NCBI GenBank assembly: GCA_030432235.1
Contig: JAUIHT010000003.1
Span: forward strand, 310,001 to 374,000
Direction: 5' to 3'
DNA: 64,000 nucleotides
Source of the DNA: Verrucomicrobiia bacterium
Lineage (GTDB): Bacteria; Verrucomicrobiota; Verrucomicrobiia; Opitutales; Cerasicoccaceae
Shown: piece after piece, positions 46,407 through 56,539 of the stretch
Numbering within the stretch: the stretch's first letter is position 1
Layout: each line of letters starts with the position of its first letter
The notes under the pieces: generated by a model
What the model was told of the DNA's origin: nothing
The model's input: only the letters and a program-made list of their open reading frames with translations
Databases searched by the model: none
Program-made: the position numbers and the translations under genes

Positions 46407-48161
46407 CTACTCGCCCAGGACGATGTCCGGCTCGAACTCGACGGTGAGACGGTACTGTTGGCCGGGGCGCATGTGCAGCGGGTGGTCACGTTCGAGCACC
46501 TGCAGATAGTGAATCTTGCCCCAGAAACTGCGGTACTCGGGGTCTTCAGTCACCACCTCGATGTCGCGCCACTTGGCCTGGAAGTCGTCCTTGACGACAT
46601 TGGGGCGCAGGCTTTCCTCGCCCAGGGCGTACGTCAGCGCACTGCGGTAATGAGAATGCGGCGCCCCCAGGGCGATGATATAGCGCATCGACTCCATCTG
46701 CACCTGATTCTTCACCTGGAAGACAAACTCGCTCGTGATTTTACCACCCTGGAAGGTCCAGCTTACCTTGGCCGAGCCGAGGCCGTTGACGAACTCCTCT
46801 TCGGCGTTGATAAGCTCGGGCTGCTCGTAGCGGAAGAAAAAGCTGTTGCGCAGGCCCAGACCGGTGGAGCAACGCTTGCCGTAGAAACACGGCACGATGC
46901 GGTGCTTGCCGAAGGTCAGCTCCGGCACCAAAATGGGCTCGTACTTGGTCGAAGGCCAGTCGAAGACGCCCGGCGAATGCGGGAACGCCAGCGAGCTGGA
47001 GTCGCGGCTGGCACCCTGGCTGACGAGAGGCAGCAGAATATGCACGCCACTCTCGGGATCCTGGTAGTTGAAGACGCCCTGCTCGCGCTTGGCGCTCTTT
47101 TCGAAAAGGACGAAGCGGCCGGTACGCTTGACCGGCGCGGCCTGGGCATTCATGGAGCCACCGATGCTCTTGGCCAGGCGGGCCCACTGGCACAGGTAAC
47201 GCGCGGCATCGAAGTTGGCCATGCGCGTGGTGTGATTCGATCCGGTGGTACGCTCAGCGTCGCGGATGACGAGGTAGCCGTGCTCCTGATCGAGATAGGT
47301 GGCAAAGAAGAAGGAGAAGAGCCGCCGCATGATCTCCAAATACTTCGGGCGATCGGCGTCGTCGATCCAGCCGTCGCGCAGGGCCTGCAGGATGAGGCTG
47401 ATGCAGTGCATCTGGCCATAGGCGCCGATGCTCCGACCGTAAGACCAGCCCAGCCCGTCCTGACGGACGATGTCGGGCAGCATCTTGAGGTACTTCATCG
47501 CGTGCGTGCGCAGGCTGGGCAGCTTGCGGTCGCGCAGGTGCACGTTGGCGTGCAGTTGCAGTGCCTGGCGGATGAAAATGAAAGCCAGCACTCCGTAAAT
47601 GTCATAACAGCCACCGAGGCCCTGTGGATGATCGTCCAGCACACCCGCCGAGCTGCCAGAATCGAGGCGCTCGATGAAGCGATCAATGAGGCGGCCGGTT
47701 TCGTCCTTCTTGGAAAGGCCGAGGCTGAAGCGCGCCACCGCCTTGGCGATGTTGAAGGCCTGGAAGTGGTCCTCGTAGTCCGTGCGGGCCAGCATCCGCT
47801 TGTCGAGGGTTTCGCGGGTGGGCTCCAGCAAACGCTCCCAGACGGCGTTGCGCTCCTTGGCCGGGCTGAAGGACAGCAGGCCGAGCGAGGCGTAGGCCAA
47901 ACCGTTCTCCGCCTGCTCGTCGATAAAGGCCTGGGCGGTAATCACGCGGGCCGAGAGGTCGACCAGGTCGTAATCGCCGAAACGGGTTTCGTTCGTGAGC
48001 CGGTAGTATTCACCGATGGCCAACGCGACGTGACCGGGCTCGTCCATTCTGAACTGCTCGCCCTCAACCGGGCTGATCGAGCCGTCCTCATTGATGGCAT
48101 TGAGGTTGTTGCCCAGAATAGACTGGGCCATGTCGAGGCACTGCTCGGCGAAATTTTCCAT
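46407..48161 (-). CDS. Uncharacterised 584-residue protein, possible alpha/alpha-toroid
   Basis: I do not recognise a named family. No signal peptide is visible. The N-terminal ~330 residues are helical and contain GHVALAIGEYYRL, NGLAYASLGLLSF, FQAFNIAKAVARFSLGLSK, GCYDIYGVLAFIFIRQAL and GWSYGRSIGAYGQMHCISL, a spacing that recalls (alpha/alpha)n toroids of glycoside hydrolases or polysaccharide lyases. The C-terminal ~230 residues look beta-rich (TGRFVLFEKSAKREQGVFNY, GGKITSEFVFQVKNQVQM), as in lyase beta-sandwiches. Both parts together suggest a carbohydrate-acting enzyme, as an inference only. A long open frame on the other strand is a shadow. Confidence 0.6.
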   Translation of the reverse strand: MENFAEQCLDMAQSILGNNLNAINEDGSISPVEGEQFRMDEPGHVALAIGEYYRLTNETRFGDYDLVDLSARVITAQAFIDEQAENGLAYASLGLLSFSPAKERNAVWERLLEPTRETLDKRMLARTDYEDHFQAFNIAKAVARFSLGLSKKDETGRLIDRFIERLDSGSSAGVLDDHPQGLGGCYDIYGVLAFIFIRQALQLHANVHLRDRKLPSLRTHAMKYLKMLPDIVRQDGLGWSYGRSIGAYGQMHCISLILQALRDGWIDDADRPKYLEIMRRLFSFFFATYLDQEHGYLVIRDAERTTGSNHTTRMANFDAARYLCQWARLAKSIGGSMNAQAAPVKRTGRFVLFEKSAKREQGVFNYQDPESGVHILLPLVSQGASRDSSSLAFPHSPGVFDWPSTKYEPILVPELTFGKHRIVPCFYGKRCSTGLGLRNSFFFRYEQPELINAEEEFVNGLGSAKVSWTFQGGKITSEFVFQVKNQVQMESMRYIIALGAPHSHYRSALTYALGEESLRPNVVKDDFQAKWRDIEVVTEDPEYRSFWGKIHYLQVLERDHPLHMRPGQQYRLTVEFEPDIVLGE

Positions 48162-48317
48162 GCGACGGATTTCGGGAAATAAGAAAAGACGCCTTTTGTG
48201 CTTAGGCTTGGGAGCCCTGTCAACTGCTTAAAATCAACCTTTTTGAAACATTTCCGAAGACCGGCACGGCAAAGACTGCTTGCCGAGCCCGAATAAATCG
48301 ATTCGATCCGGGGTTTT

Positions 48318-48863
48318 ATGGCCAAAATTTACACCCGCACCGGCGATTCCGGGCAGACCCGGCTGGCAAACGGCCAGGCCGCACGCAAGGCCACAGCACG
48401 CTTTGAGGCCATCGGCACCGTGGACGAGCTTAACGCCCACCTCGGCCTGACCCTGGCCCTCCTCGGCGAGGACGACGCCCTGCCGGCCATACTGCTGGCC
48501 GTACAAAACGAACTTTTCGACTTCGGGGCCGTTCTGGCCGGAGCCCAACCGGAAAAGTTCCGTATCCACGCAGAGCGCGTAAATGAGCTGGAAGCTGAAA
48601 TCGACCGCCTCGGGGCCGATCTGCCCCCCATGCGCAGCTTTATCCTGCCCGGCGGCAGCCCCGCCGGGGCACAGCTCCACGTGGCCCGAACCGTCTGCCG
48701 CCGCGCCGAACGCGCCGTCTGGGCCCTCGAAGATAACTCCCCCGGAACCGTCCCCACCGACTGCCTGCGCTATCTCAACCGCCTCTCCGACCTGCTCTTT
48801 ACCATGGCCCGCTCCGTCAACCAGGCAGGCGGCGAAACCACCTGGCACGCACCCAAGGCATAG
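48318..48863 (+). CDS. Cob(I)alamin adenosyltransferase, PduO type
   Basis: A 181-residue helical-bundle enzyme making adenosylcobalamin. It starts with the P-loop-like KIYTRTGDSGQTRLANG, has AIGTVDELNAHLGL, FILPGGSPAGAQLHVARTVC and RRAERAVWALE, then YLNRLSDLLFTMARSVNQ. These match PduO/MMAB-type ATP:corrinoid adenosyltransferases. It implies B12 use by the organism. Transcribed divergently from the 584-residue protein; a methylmalonyl-CoA decarboxylase occurs 9 kb away. Confidence 0.93.
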   Translation: MAKIYTRTGDSGQTRLANGQAARKATARFEAIGTVDELNAHLGLTLALLGEDDALPAILLAVQNELFDFGAVLAGAQPEKFRIHAERVNELEAEIDRLGADLPPMRSFILPGGSPAGAQLHVARTVCRRAERAVWALEDNSPGTVPTDCLRYLNRLSDLLFTMARSVNQAGGETTWHAPKA

Positions 48864-48968
48864 CGTTGAATCCGTGACACCACGCACCTCGGGCGGGCAG
48901 GAGCGCTATCCTGTTTTTGGTTGCGCCTAGGTAAATGAAGGCAAAAGCTGGACCGTTTCCGCGACAGC

Positions 48969-50552
48969 ATGGCCGACAAACCCACCATCGAAATTTACGA
49001 TACCACTCTGCGTGACGGCACGCAGGGCGAAGGCGTGTCCTTTTCCGTCAGTGCCAAACTGCGCCTGGCTGAAAAATTTGACCACTTCGGTATCGATTAC
49101 ATCGAAGGCGGCTGGCCGGGCTCCAATCCGCGGGACATGGCCTTCTTCGAGCAGGTCAAGCACCTCAAGCTGCGCCACGCCAAAGTGGCGGCCTTCGGGT
49201 CCACCCGACGGGCCAAAACGCCCGTGGCCGAGGACGCCCAGGTGAAAATGCTCCTCGACGCGGAGACCCCCGTGGTCACGTTTTTCGGCAAGACCTGGCT
49301 GCTCCACGTCAAGGAGGTCCTGCGTACCAGTGCCGAGGAAAACCTCGCTATGATCGAAGACACTGCCCGGCATCTGACCGACAACGGGCGCGAGGTCATT
49401 TACGACGCCGAGCATTTCTTCGACGGTTATAAAGACAACGCCGAGTACGCCCTCAAGACCCTTGAGGCCGCCCGGAAGGGCGGCGCTAGCTGCCTGAGCC
49501 TCTGCGACACCAACGGCGGCACCATGGTGAGTGAAATTGCCGACATCGTCAGCCTTGTGGTGAAAAAATTTCCGGACATCCGTGTGGGCATGCATTGCCA
49601 TAACGACTGCGGGCTCGGCGTAGCCGTGTCCCTCGCGGGCGTACAGGTAGGCGCAACGATGGTCCAGGGCACCATGAACGGCGTCGGCGAACGCATCGGC
49701 AATGCCGACCTGACCTCCATCATGCCCAACCTCGCGCTCAAGCTCGGCTACCCGCTCGCCTCCTCCGGGCAGATGGAAAACCTGCGCGACCTCTCCCTCT
49801 TCGTCGACGAAATGGCCAACCTGCGCCCGAATATCAAGGCGCCCTTCGTCGGCAGCTCCGCCTTCGTCCACAAGGGCGGCGTCCACGCCGACGCCGTCAA
49901 GAAGGTCAAACACAGCTACGAGCATATCGAGCCCGAGGCCGTCGGCAACCGCACCCGCGTACTCGTCTCGGACATGTCCGGCCGCTCTTCCATTTTGCTC
50001 AAAGCCCACGAAATGGGCATGACAGTCGACTCCAAGGCGCCGGAAATGAAATCCTTCCTGCAGGAGCTCAAGATGCTGGAGTTCCGCGGCTACGAGTACG
50101 AGGCCGCCGACGCTTCCTTCCGCCTGCTCCTGCGCCGCTTTCTGGAAAAAAAGCCCGACCCCTTCGAGGTCATCACCTACAAGGTTTTGGACGAATACGG
50201 CGACTGGAAAGACGACATTACCGCCGAGGCCACCGTCAAAATTCAGATCGGCGGCGAGATCCAGCACACCGTGGCCGAGGGCACCGGGCCCGTCGGCGCG
50301 CTCGACGCCGCCCTGCGCCGCGCCCTGGAGCCGAAGTTCCCGCAGGTCAAAGACGTGCGCCTGTCGGATTTCAAGGTCCGCATCCTCGACGGCGCCAAGG
50401 GCGCCCAGTCCGTCATCCGCGTCCAGGTGGAATCCACCGACGGCGAGAACATCTGGGGCACCGTCGGCGCCTCCGATGACGTTATTGAGGCCTCTTGGGA
50501 AGCTCTGAAAGACGCCTTCGCCTACAAACTCACGCTCGACGGGGAAGGGTGA
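48969..50552 (+). CDS. cimA: Citramalate synthase
   Basis: A 527-residue enzyme of the alpha-isopropylmalate synthase family condensing acetyl-CoA with pyruvate. The catalytic TIM barrel shows IYDTTLRDGTQGEGVSFSV, DYIEGGWPGSNPRDMAFFEQ, SLCDTNGGTMVSEI and the metal ligands in VGMHCHNDCGLGVA, then GTMNGVGERIGNADL. The C-terminal dimerisation/feedback domain spans about residues 370-520 (KSFLQELKMLEFRGYEYEAA, FKVRILDGAKGAQSVIRVQV). GWPGSNP marks it as the citramalate rather than isopropylmalate branch. It would feed isoleucine via 2-ketobutyrate. Confidence 0.94.
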   Translation: MADKPTIEIYDTTLRDGTQGEGVSFSVSAKLRLAEKFDHFGIDYIEGGWPGSNPRDMAFFEQVKHLKLRHAKVAAFGSTRRAKTPVAEDAQVKMLLDAETPVVTFFGKTWLLHVKEVLRTSAEENLAMIEDTARHLTDNGREVIYDAEHFFDGYKDNAEYALKTLEAARKGGASCLSLCDTNGGTMVSEIADIVSLVVKKFPDIRVGMHCHNDCGLGVAVSLAGVQVGATMVQGTMNGVGERIGNADLTSIMPNLALKLGYPLASSGQMENLRDLSLFVDEMANLRPNIKAPFVGSSAFVHKGGVHADAVKKVKHSYEHIEPEAVGNRTRVLVSDMSGRSSILLKAHEMGMTVDSKAPEMKSFLQELKMLEFRGYEYEAADASFRLLLRRFLEKKPDPFEVITYKVLDEYGDWKDDITAEATVKIQIGGEIQHTVAEGTGPVGALDAALRRALEPKFPQVKDVRLSDFKVRILDGAKGAQSVIRVQVESTDGENIWGTVGASDDVIEASWEALKDAFAYKLTLDGEG

Positions 50553-50605
50553 GGCGGAAATCACAGAGTTGAATCCGATACAAAATAATGCCTAGCTAAT
50601 CAGCA

Positions 50606-51475
50606 ATGGCATTATTCTCACAACGCATGGGCATTACGCCCATGAAAAAAGCCTTCCAACGCGAGGCTCTTGATGAAGAAACACGTAACCGCCTCTGGAA
50701 CGCATTATTTGAAGAGCTATTTCAATATAAAAACGAGAGAGTCAAAATTAGAGGAAATTTCCAGGATTCAAGAAGGGCAAAGGAGGTAGAAAGAATATGC
50801 ACAAGAATGTATGATGAGTATTGGAAACGCATTCATGCAGGCAAAAAGTCCTATAACTCTGCGGACGCTTCTTTGGAGCTCATAAAAGGGTTCATTCTGA
50901 AAGGTTATTGGTGGCAGTCCTTGGACGTAATAGAGTATATCCTCAAAAGTATTGAGTATGAATATATTGAACTCAATACGTTAGTAAACAAGGTTTTTGA
51001 ACAAGAGAACTGCGCCTATCGTGTAATCGACAACCAAATCGTCGAAGTCACTGACGAGCAGGAAATCGCCGCGATAGAAACCGCCATTACAGACGGGGCG
51101 GGGCCAGTTGTTACTCATCTGCGGCAGGCCTTAGTCCTGCTCTCCGACCGCAAACAGCCCGACTTCCGCAATTCCATGAAGGAATCTATTTCTGCCGTCG
51201 AGGCCCACTGTCGCCTGCTTCTGGGCAATGATAAACTGACCCTCGGTCAGGCGCTCAAGCAAATCAAGCAGCGCGTGAACCTACATCCAGCGCTTGAAGA
51301 AAGCGTCAGCAAACTTTATGGTTTCACCTCCGATAGCGGTGGAATCCGGCACTCACTGACGGCAGGTACTGAAGAGCCTGACTACGCTGAGGCTAAGTTC
51401 ATGCTGGTCGCCTGCACGAACTTCATAAACTTCCTACGTCTTAAAAGCGCTGACAATAAACTGACACATGGCTAG
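50606..51475 (+). CDS. AbiJ-NTD4-like putative abortive-infection protein
   Basis: A 289-residue protein. The first ~130 residues begin FSQRMGITPMKKAFQREALD followed by EETRNRLWNALFEELF, the pattern of the AbiJ N-terminal domain 4 family. The last ~140 residues resemble a HEPN-like helical domain: FRNSMKESISAVEAHCRLLL, LGQALKQIKQRVNLHPALEE and SGGIRHSLTAG, in which R-H could belong to the RNase motif. It stands alone with no partner gene. The first half is AT-rich while the second half is nearer the local GC, as if fused or recently transferred. Function inferred from family only. Confidence 0.65.
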   Translation: MALFSQRMGITPMKKAFQREALDEETRNRLWNALFEELFQYKNERVKIRGNFQDSRRAKEVERICTRMYDEYWKRIHAGKKSYNSADASLELIKGFILKGYWWQSLDVIEYILKSIEYEYIELNTLVNKVFEQENCAYRVIDNQIVEVTDEQEIAAIETAITDGAGPVVTHLRQALVLLSDRKQPDFRNSMKESISAVEAHCRLLLGNDKLTLGQALKQIKQRVNLHPALEESVSKLYGFTSDSGGIRHSLTAGTEEPDYAEAKFMLVACTNFINFLRLKSADNKLTHG

Positions 51476-51557
51476 GAAGCGGCTTGGTCTTCACCCAAAT
51501 TTTTGGTGAATACCGCGCATATCGTCAAAAAGCACCCAAATTGAAAATATAGATTTT

Positions 51558-51591
51558 CTTATTTTCATTTTTTACACCAAATGAAAATAAG
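51558..51591. terminator. Perfect 13-bp inverted repeat between convergent genes
   Basis: CTTATTTTCATTT (51558-51570), loop TTTACACC, AAATGAAAATAAG (51579-51591). AT-only stems in the convergent gap between the AbiJ-like gene and a prepilin gene. It may end both transcripts, but the weak pairing makes this uncertain. Confidence 0.5.
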
Positions 51592-51608
51592 CAGGTAAAA
51601 TTACCCCA

Positions 51609-52307
51609 CTAGTCCACCGCCACCACCTCGACACGCCCGTCGAAGTAGAGTGTGTTGCGGGTGTTTTCATGAAAGGGCTCGGGCAAGGTACTATCAGCCC
51701 AGGGTTTGTGCGTCACGCTGGGGTGCTTGCGATCGCAATCGCTCAGCATCCAACTGTCCGAAAAGAGGGCAAATATTTGCTGCTTGTGCATACCCAAAGG
51801 TGGTGGCGGAGGTGGTCGGGGAGGTCGTCCAGATGGCGGGCCGGAAGGTCCTCCGGGAGGCGGCATGTCACCAAAAGGCCGGTAATCCACTTCGTCTATC
51901 CTGATCTGCTCCTGCAGAACATAGACTCGCGTAGAGCCCTCTCGCCCGCTTTCGACCGCCTGCCAAAAGGCCGGAGGCCCAAATTCCTCTATCACCGTTG
52001 GCTTCGAGACTTCCGGATAACCCATGTAGCGACTGATCACATGCACCAATCGACCGGTCCTCTCGGGATCGACTTCCGCCACCTGGCCTGGCCAAAGGCC
52101 GCCTGGCAATCGGCCATGATGATCATTGGCAAAAAGATGAACGGCTAACCCAATTTCCCGCATGAGCCCCTGCCCCGAGGTCTGCTGTCCGCGCTGGATC
52201 GCTCTCCCGACCACCGGTACGATGATGGCCGCGAGGACTCCGATCACCGCTACCACCGTCAGTAGCTCGACCAAAGTGAAGGCAGATCGTTTTCGGTATC
52301 GTCTCAC
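51609..52307 (-). CDS. Prepilin with DG-type C-terminal end
   Basis: A ~232-residue prepilin: basic leader RRYRKRSA, the motif AFTLVELLTVVAVIGVLAAI and GRAIQRGQQTSGQGLMREIG. A Pro-rich low-complexity segment (PPSGRPPRPPPPPPL) follows about two thirds in, and the end NTLYFDGRVEVVAVD resembles the DG-type terminus of Verrucomicrobia/Planctomycetes pilin-like proteins. The start is uncertain: GTG at 52307 gives a short leader, while the frame stays open to 52475. It lies 130 bases downstream of the GspE/PilB ATPase gene on the same strand. Confidence 0.75.
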   Translation of the reverse strand: MRRYRKRSAFTLVELLTVVAVIGVLAAIIVPVVGRAIQRGQQTSGQGLMREIGLAVHLFANDHHGRLPGGLWPGQVAEVDPERTGRLVHVISRYMGYPEVSKPTVIEEFGPPAFWQAVESGREGSTRVYVLQEQIRIDEVDYRPFGDMPPPGGPSGPPSGRPPRPPPPPPLGMHKQQIFALFSDSWMLSDCDRKHPSVTHKPWADSTLPEPFHENTRNTLYFDGRVEVVAVD

Positions 52308-52440
52308 AGAAGCAACCAAAAGCGATAAGCGTGCCGTTACGACCCCATTAGGGCTGATATCACCGGATTTTAACGAACTGGGTAAATATCCCCACTGCAT
52401 TATCAGAGGGATAAACAGCATGACCCCTAAAGCGTCGACC

Positions 52441-54669
52441 TCAGGCCGGGGCGGGCGAGGGCTTTTTCTCGTCAATCGTAATCATGTCTGGCGGAACGGT
52501 GGAGACGGCCTCAAGGAGCGTGGTCATGCCTTCGTCGACCTTCAACACGGCGTCCTGGTGGAGCGTCTTCATACCGGAGCGCATGGCAATGCGTTTGAGG
52601 TCGGCCGTTTCCTTGGCCTCGTTGATGGCGCGAGTAAGGTCCTCGTTGTTGGCCATGAGCTCGTGAATGCCGACGCGGCCTTTCATGCCGACACCGTTGC
52701 ACTTGTTGCAGCCCGTTTCGGACATCTTGTAGATCGGCTTCGGATCCCAGTCCTTGCCCAGAGCACGCTGGATTACCTGCAGCTCGTTGCCTTCCGGGTA
52801 GTACTCGACCCGGCAGCTCTTACAGACGCGGCGCATGAGGCGCTGGGCACAAACCACCAGCATGGAGGCGGAAATCATGAAGGGCTCGATGCCCATGTCC
52901 GTAAAGCGGGCCACGGTGGACGGCGCGTCGTTGGTATGGAGCGTGGACAGGAGCAAGTGGCCAGTCAGCGCAGCCTCGACAGCGATGGAGGCCGTCTCCT
53001 GGTCACGAATTTCCCCGACAAGGATGATGTCGGGGTCCATACGCAGGTAGGCGCGCAGAGCCCGGGCGAAGTCCAGCCCGATCTGCTTGTGCATCTGCAT
53101 CTGGTTGATGCCGGGGATGGTGTACTCGATCGGGTCTTCCGCCGTCTGGATGTTGATGTCCGGCGTGGCGATTTCGCGCAGGGCGGAGAACAACGTCATG
53201 GACTTACCGGAACCGGTCGGTCCGCAGTGCAGGATCATGCCGTAGGGCTGCTTGATGAGCTCCCGGTATTTCACCAAATTCTCGTTGGAGAAGCCCAGCG
53301 CGGTAATAGGCAGCGCGCTCTTGGTCTTGTCCAGGATACGCATGACGACCTTCTCGCCGAAGTTCATCGGGCCGGTGGCGACACGAAGGTCGATGTCTAT
53401 GTTGCGCTTGGTAAACTTCTTGAAAACGATACGACCGTCCTGCGGAAGGCGTTTCTCGGCGATGTCCAACTCGCTCATGACCTTGTAGCGGGCCACAAGT
53501 GCGCCGGAAACGGCCTTGGGCAGACGCAACTTTTCCTGGCACACACCGTCAATGCGATAGCGCACCAGCAAGTCGTTCTCCTGCGGCTCTACGTGGATGT
53601 CGGAAGCGCCCTGGATGTAGGCGTCCTCCACGATACGGTTTGCCAACGTCACGATAGGAGCGCTCTCCTCCTCGAAGCTCTGGTCCTCGCCGTCCTTCTT
53701 GGTGATGTCGTACTCGGCACCGATGACGTCCATCAGGCCGGCCATATCGGAGTCTCCCTCCTGCTGGAGCTTCTCCTGCTGCGACTCGACCTTGAAGTAC
53801 TGCTTCATCAACTTCTCGATGAGCGAGGCGGGCGCGACATAGACATCCTCCACGGACATCTCCGTGGCGTTGTAGAAAGCTTCGCGGTTCTGATAATCGT
53901 AGGGGTTGATCATCAGTGCGGCGACGGAACTGGGCGTCACCTGCTTGGTGGGAAACACCCCCGTGCGCTGAATCACGGCGTCGCCCACGACTTCGAGGAG
54001 CTTTTCGTCCATCTCGAACTCGTCCTCGCTGGTGACGAGCGGGCAATTGGTGAAGCGTGAAATGTACTTGGCGGTGACCTCGTCGCCCATCTCGTACTTG
54101 GGGTCGGTCAGGCGCTGGATGAGCGGCGCGGTATACTCGGCCACCTCCTCGAGCACCTTGAGGTCGTCCCGGCGAAACTCCTTGTGGGGCGCGTCGGGCT
54201 CCTTGTTGAGCACCTGAATGGCACCGATGCACTTGCTGCCGATGAGCGGCACGGTGAGCATGGACGTGACCTCAAACCCGGTGTCCTTGAACATGTTGAA
54301 CATGGGCCGGGTAGCCTCTTTGCTCATAGAGAAGAAGACGGGCTTCTCCTGCTCGATGACGCGACCCACCACGCCGGTACTGAGCGGCAACTGCAATTCG
54401 AGCAGCTTTTCGCGCTTATCCTCGAATTCCTTCTCCTTGTCCTTGCTGCCGCCAAAAAGCGTGGGCGAATAGTAAACGTGTTTGAAGATGATGTTGCTGC
54501 CCTGGACCAGATAGAAGGTCATGGACTGGGCCTGGAGCAGCTCCACGATACGGCTGGAGGTCAACTCGACCACCGAATCGACGTCCTCCGGCTTGGGCTC
54601 CTTGTTGGAGATGATTTTAAGGAGGAGGGTACGACGAAGCTGGTTCGAGAGATTAGAAGTATCTGCCAT
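52441..54669 (-). CDS. GAF-domain GspE/PilB-family ATPase
   Basis: A 742-residue assembly ATPase. Residues ~20-190 look like a GAF domain ([57 protein letters not shown]), unusual for GspE/PilB. Then a GspE/PilB N-terminal-like region ([18 protein letters not shown]), and the ATPase core with [15 protein letters not shown], Walker [38 protein letters not shown], the Walker B region [19 protein letters not shown] and a CxxC zinc site (CKSC ... CNKC). The ATG at 54669 was chosen for family start; the longer frame runs to 54780. It would power a type II secretion or pilus-like machine. Confidence 0.92.
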   Translation of the reverse strand: MADTSNLSNQLRRTLLLKIISNKEPKPEDVDSVVELTSSRIVELLQAQSMTFYLVQGSNIIFKHVYYSPTLFGGSKDKEKEFEDKREKLLELQLPLSTGVVGRVIEQEKPVFFSMSKEATRPMFNMFKDTGFEVTSMLTVPLIGSKCIGAIQVLNKEPDAPHKEFRRDDLKVLEEVAEYTAPLIQRLTDPKYEMGDEVTAKYISRFTNCPLVTSEDEFEMDEKLLEVVGDAVIQRTGVFPTKQVTPSSVAALMINPYDYQNREAFYNATEMSVEDVYVAPASLIEKLMKQYFKVESQQEKLQQEGDSDMAGLMDVIGAEYDITKKDGEDQSFEEESAPIVTLANRIVEDAYIQGASDIHVEPQENDLLVRYRIDGVCQEKLRLPKAVSGALVARYKVMSELDIAEKRLPQDGRIVFKKFTKRNIDIDLRVATGPMNFGEKVVMRILDKTKSALPITALGFSNENLVKYRELIKQPYGMILHCGPTGSGKSMTLFSALREIATPDINIQTAEDPIEYTIPGINQMQMHKQIGLDFARALRAYLRMDPDIILVGEIRDQETASIAVEAALTGHLLLSTLHTNDAPSTVARFTDMGIEPFMISASMLVVCAQRLMRRVCKSCRVEYYPEGNELQVIQRALGKDWDPKPIYKMSETGCNKCNGVGMKGRVGIHELMANNEDLTRAINEAKETADLKRIAMRSGMKTLHQDAVLKVDEGMTTLLEAVSTVPPDMITIDEKKPSPAPA

Positions 54670-54729
54670 GCCAAAAACGGGTGGTTGCCGATTGCACGGA
54701 AAGATGAAAGAAACATTAATCAAAGGCAA

Positions 54730-55653
54730 ATGAGAAATCAGCCAGAGCACAACGGCCCCATCCGCTTCCGCAATCGCCATACCGGGCAGATCGAGACCGA
54801 GGCCGTGTACGGCGATAACTGGCTGCGCTGGGCCTACGGCAATCCCCTCGGTAAGCTAACCACTCGCCTGGCTGCCTCCCGCCCATGGTTCTCCAAATGG
54901 TATGGCTGGCGCATGAGCCAAAAGAGCAGCCGCGCCAAAATCTTTCCCTTCATCGAACAGTACGGCATCGACGTGGCCGAGATGCTACGCCCGCCGGATC
55001 ACTTCGAGCATTTCAACGCCTTTTTCCGACGGCAGCTCAAACCCGAGGCACGGCCCATCGACCCCGAGCCCGCCAGCGTGGTCTTTCCCGCCGACGGGCG
55101 CCACCTCGGCTTTCAGGAGGTCGGCACGGAAGACCACGTTTTTGCCAAAGGCCAGTCCTGGAACATCGAAAAGCTGCTGGGTGACGCCAAGCTCGCGGAT
55201 CAGTTCGCCGGTGGCTCGCTGGTGCTCTCACGCCTGTGCCCGGTGGACTACCACCGGTTTCACTTCCCTGCCGAGGGCGTGCCCGGCGCTCCCAAGCGCG
55301 AGCCGCGCCTCCTCGACGGCCCGCTGTACTCGGTCAACCCCATCGCACTACGGCAGCGCCTCGCCATCATGTGGGAGAACAAACGCGCCGTCACCATCCT
55401 GCACACAGAACCATTCGGAGATATTGCGATAATCGAAATCGGCGCGACCTGCGTGGGCAGCATCGTGCAGACCCACGTACCCGGTCAGCATGTCGAGAAA
55501 GGCGCGGAGAAAGGCTACTTCCAGTTCGGCGGCTCCAGCACGATTACCCTCTTTGAAAAAGGCCGCGTCACGCTGGCCGAAGACCTGGTGGAAAGCACAC
55601 GGGAAGGCATTGAGCTGTACGCCAAAATGGGCGAACTCATGGGCAGGGCCTGA
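54730..55653 (+). CDS. psd: Phosphatidylserine decarboxylase
   Basis: A 307-residue membrane enzyme giving phosphatidylethanolamine. Evidence: [73 protein letters not shown] and the self-cleavage site [17 protein letters not shown] (pyruvoyl group from the Ser in GSST). The ATG at 54730 is where family similarity begins. It is divergent from the ATPase gene, with about 60 bases between their starts. A protein split into beta and alpha chains is expected. Confidence 0.94.
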   Translation: MRNQPEHNGPIRFRNRHTGQIETEAVYGDNWLRWAYGNPLGKLTTRLAASRPWFSKWYGWRMSQKSSRAKIFPFIEQYGIDVAEMLRPPDHFEHFNAFFRRQLKPEARPIDPEPASVVFPADGRHLGFQEVGTEDHVFAKGQSWNIEKLLGDAKLADQFAGGSLVLSRLCPVDYHRFHFPAEGVPGAPKREPRLLDGPLYSVNPIALRQRLAIMWENKRAVTILHTEPFGDIAIIEIGATCVGSIVQTHVPGQHVEKGAEKGYFQFGGSSTITLFEKGRVTLAEDLVESTREGIELYAKMGELMGRA

Positions 55654-55791
55654 TGGCCGTAAATTCGCCGGGGCAAAGGTCCTGCCAGGTAAATAATCGT
55701 CCATTAAATGAATATTAATACCTTGCCAACCGGAAGCTCGGCACTCTGACTAGCCTATCCACTGCCGAGTTCACTCTAAAAAGTTACTGCT

Positions 55792-56493
55792 ATGAAAAAG
55801 AAGTCTGCCAAGAACGGCCTGCCTTGCGCGCACGCAGGTCTCACCACCCTCCTCGGCCTCGGAGTCGCCTCCAGTGCCCATGGCATCATCACGGTGTCCA
55901 CGAACAGCGCAGAGCTGCGTCCGCCGGCCACCTTCGGCACGGTCGATTGGGATATCGATGACGACGGCACCCTCGACTTCAAACTGCTCAATCAAAACTT
56001 TACGGCTTACTCTATTTTCGCCGGCGCTCATATTCTGGCCCAGTACAACGGGCGGATCATGGGAGCCACCAACTCGGGCAATCTGACGCATTCCCGCCCA
56101 TTTGCCAACGTGGCCCTGAGCCAGATAATCAGTGGTAGCCCTGCAGGTTACGGTTTTGCCACAGGCACAAATACGGTCGCGCTGACCAACGGCTACGGCA
56201 ACCTTACCTTCTCCGCCACCGCGCAAGGCTGGAGCAAGGACACCCCGGGCTACATCGGCTTTAAATTCACCAATGCCAGCGGCACCCACTACGGCTGGGC
56301 CAGCGTCACCATAGACGGCACCCCCGCCGGCAGTGGCTTCATTATCAATGAGGCCTACTACGAAACCGACGCCGATACCCCCATCCCGGTCGGCGCGATG
56401 CCAGAGCCGGGCGAAACCGCCGTCGGCCTGGCCGGGCTCGCTCTCGGCGCCGCAGCCCTCCGTCGCTGGCGCAAGCGCAAGCAGACTGCTTAA
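55792..56493 (+). CDS. PEP-CTERM surface protein
   Basis: A 233-residue secreted protein. N-terminal signal-like region (HAGLTTLLGLGVASSAHG), a beta-rich core (TVDWDIDDDGTLDFKLLNQN, GFKFTNASGTHYGWASVTID) and a C-terminal sorting signal: PEPGETAVGLAGLALGAAAL then RRWRKRKQTA. The PEP motif, hydrophobic helix and basic tail are diagnostic for exosortase/PEP-CTERM export, though the spacer PEPGE differs from the commoner PEPST. Exosortase is not in the window. Confidence 0.85.
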   Translation: MKKKSAKNGLPCAHAGLTTLLGLGVASSAHGIITVSTNSAELRPPATFGTVDWDIDDDGTLDFKLLNQNFTAYSIFAGAHILAQYNGRIMGATNSGNLTHSRPFANVALSQIISGSPAGYGFATGTNTVALTNGYGNLTFSATAQGWSKDTPGYIGFKFTNASGTHYGWASVTIDGTPAGSGFIINEAYYETDADTPIPVGAMPEPGETAVGLAGLALGAAALRRWRKRKQTA

Positions 56494-56539
56494 GGCTCCA
56501 CCAACCGCCACCGTAAAGAAATCGGTATAAAGTTGCGCC

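Noticed and set aside
46458-48182. A 574-codon plus-strand frame antisense to the 584-residue protein
   Set aside because: The minus-strand product has a normal composition and plausible helices and strands; the plus-strand product has the typical His/Gly/Val-rich shadow composition.
48927-50564. A 545-codon frame antisense to cimA
   Set aside because: cimA motifs, including the metal-binding HCHN, are complete.
52162-54060. A 632-codon frame antisense to the GspE/PilB ATPase
   Set aside because: The ATPase Walker motifs on the minus strand settle the coding strand.
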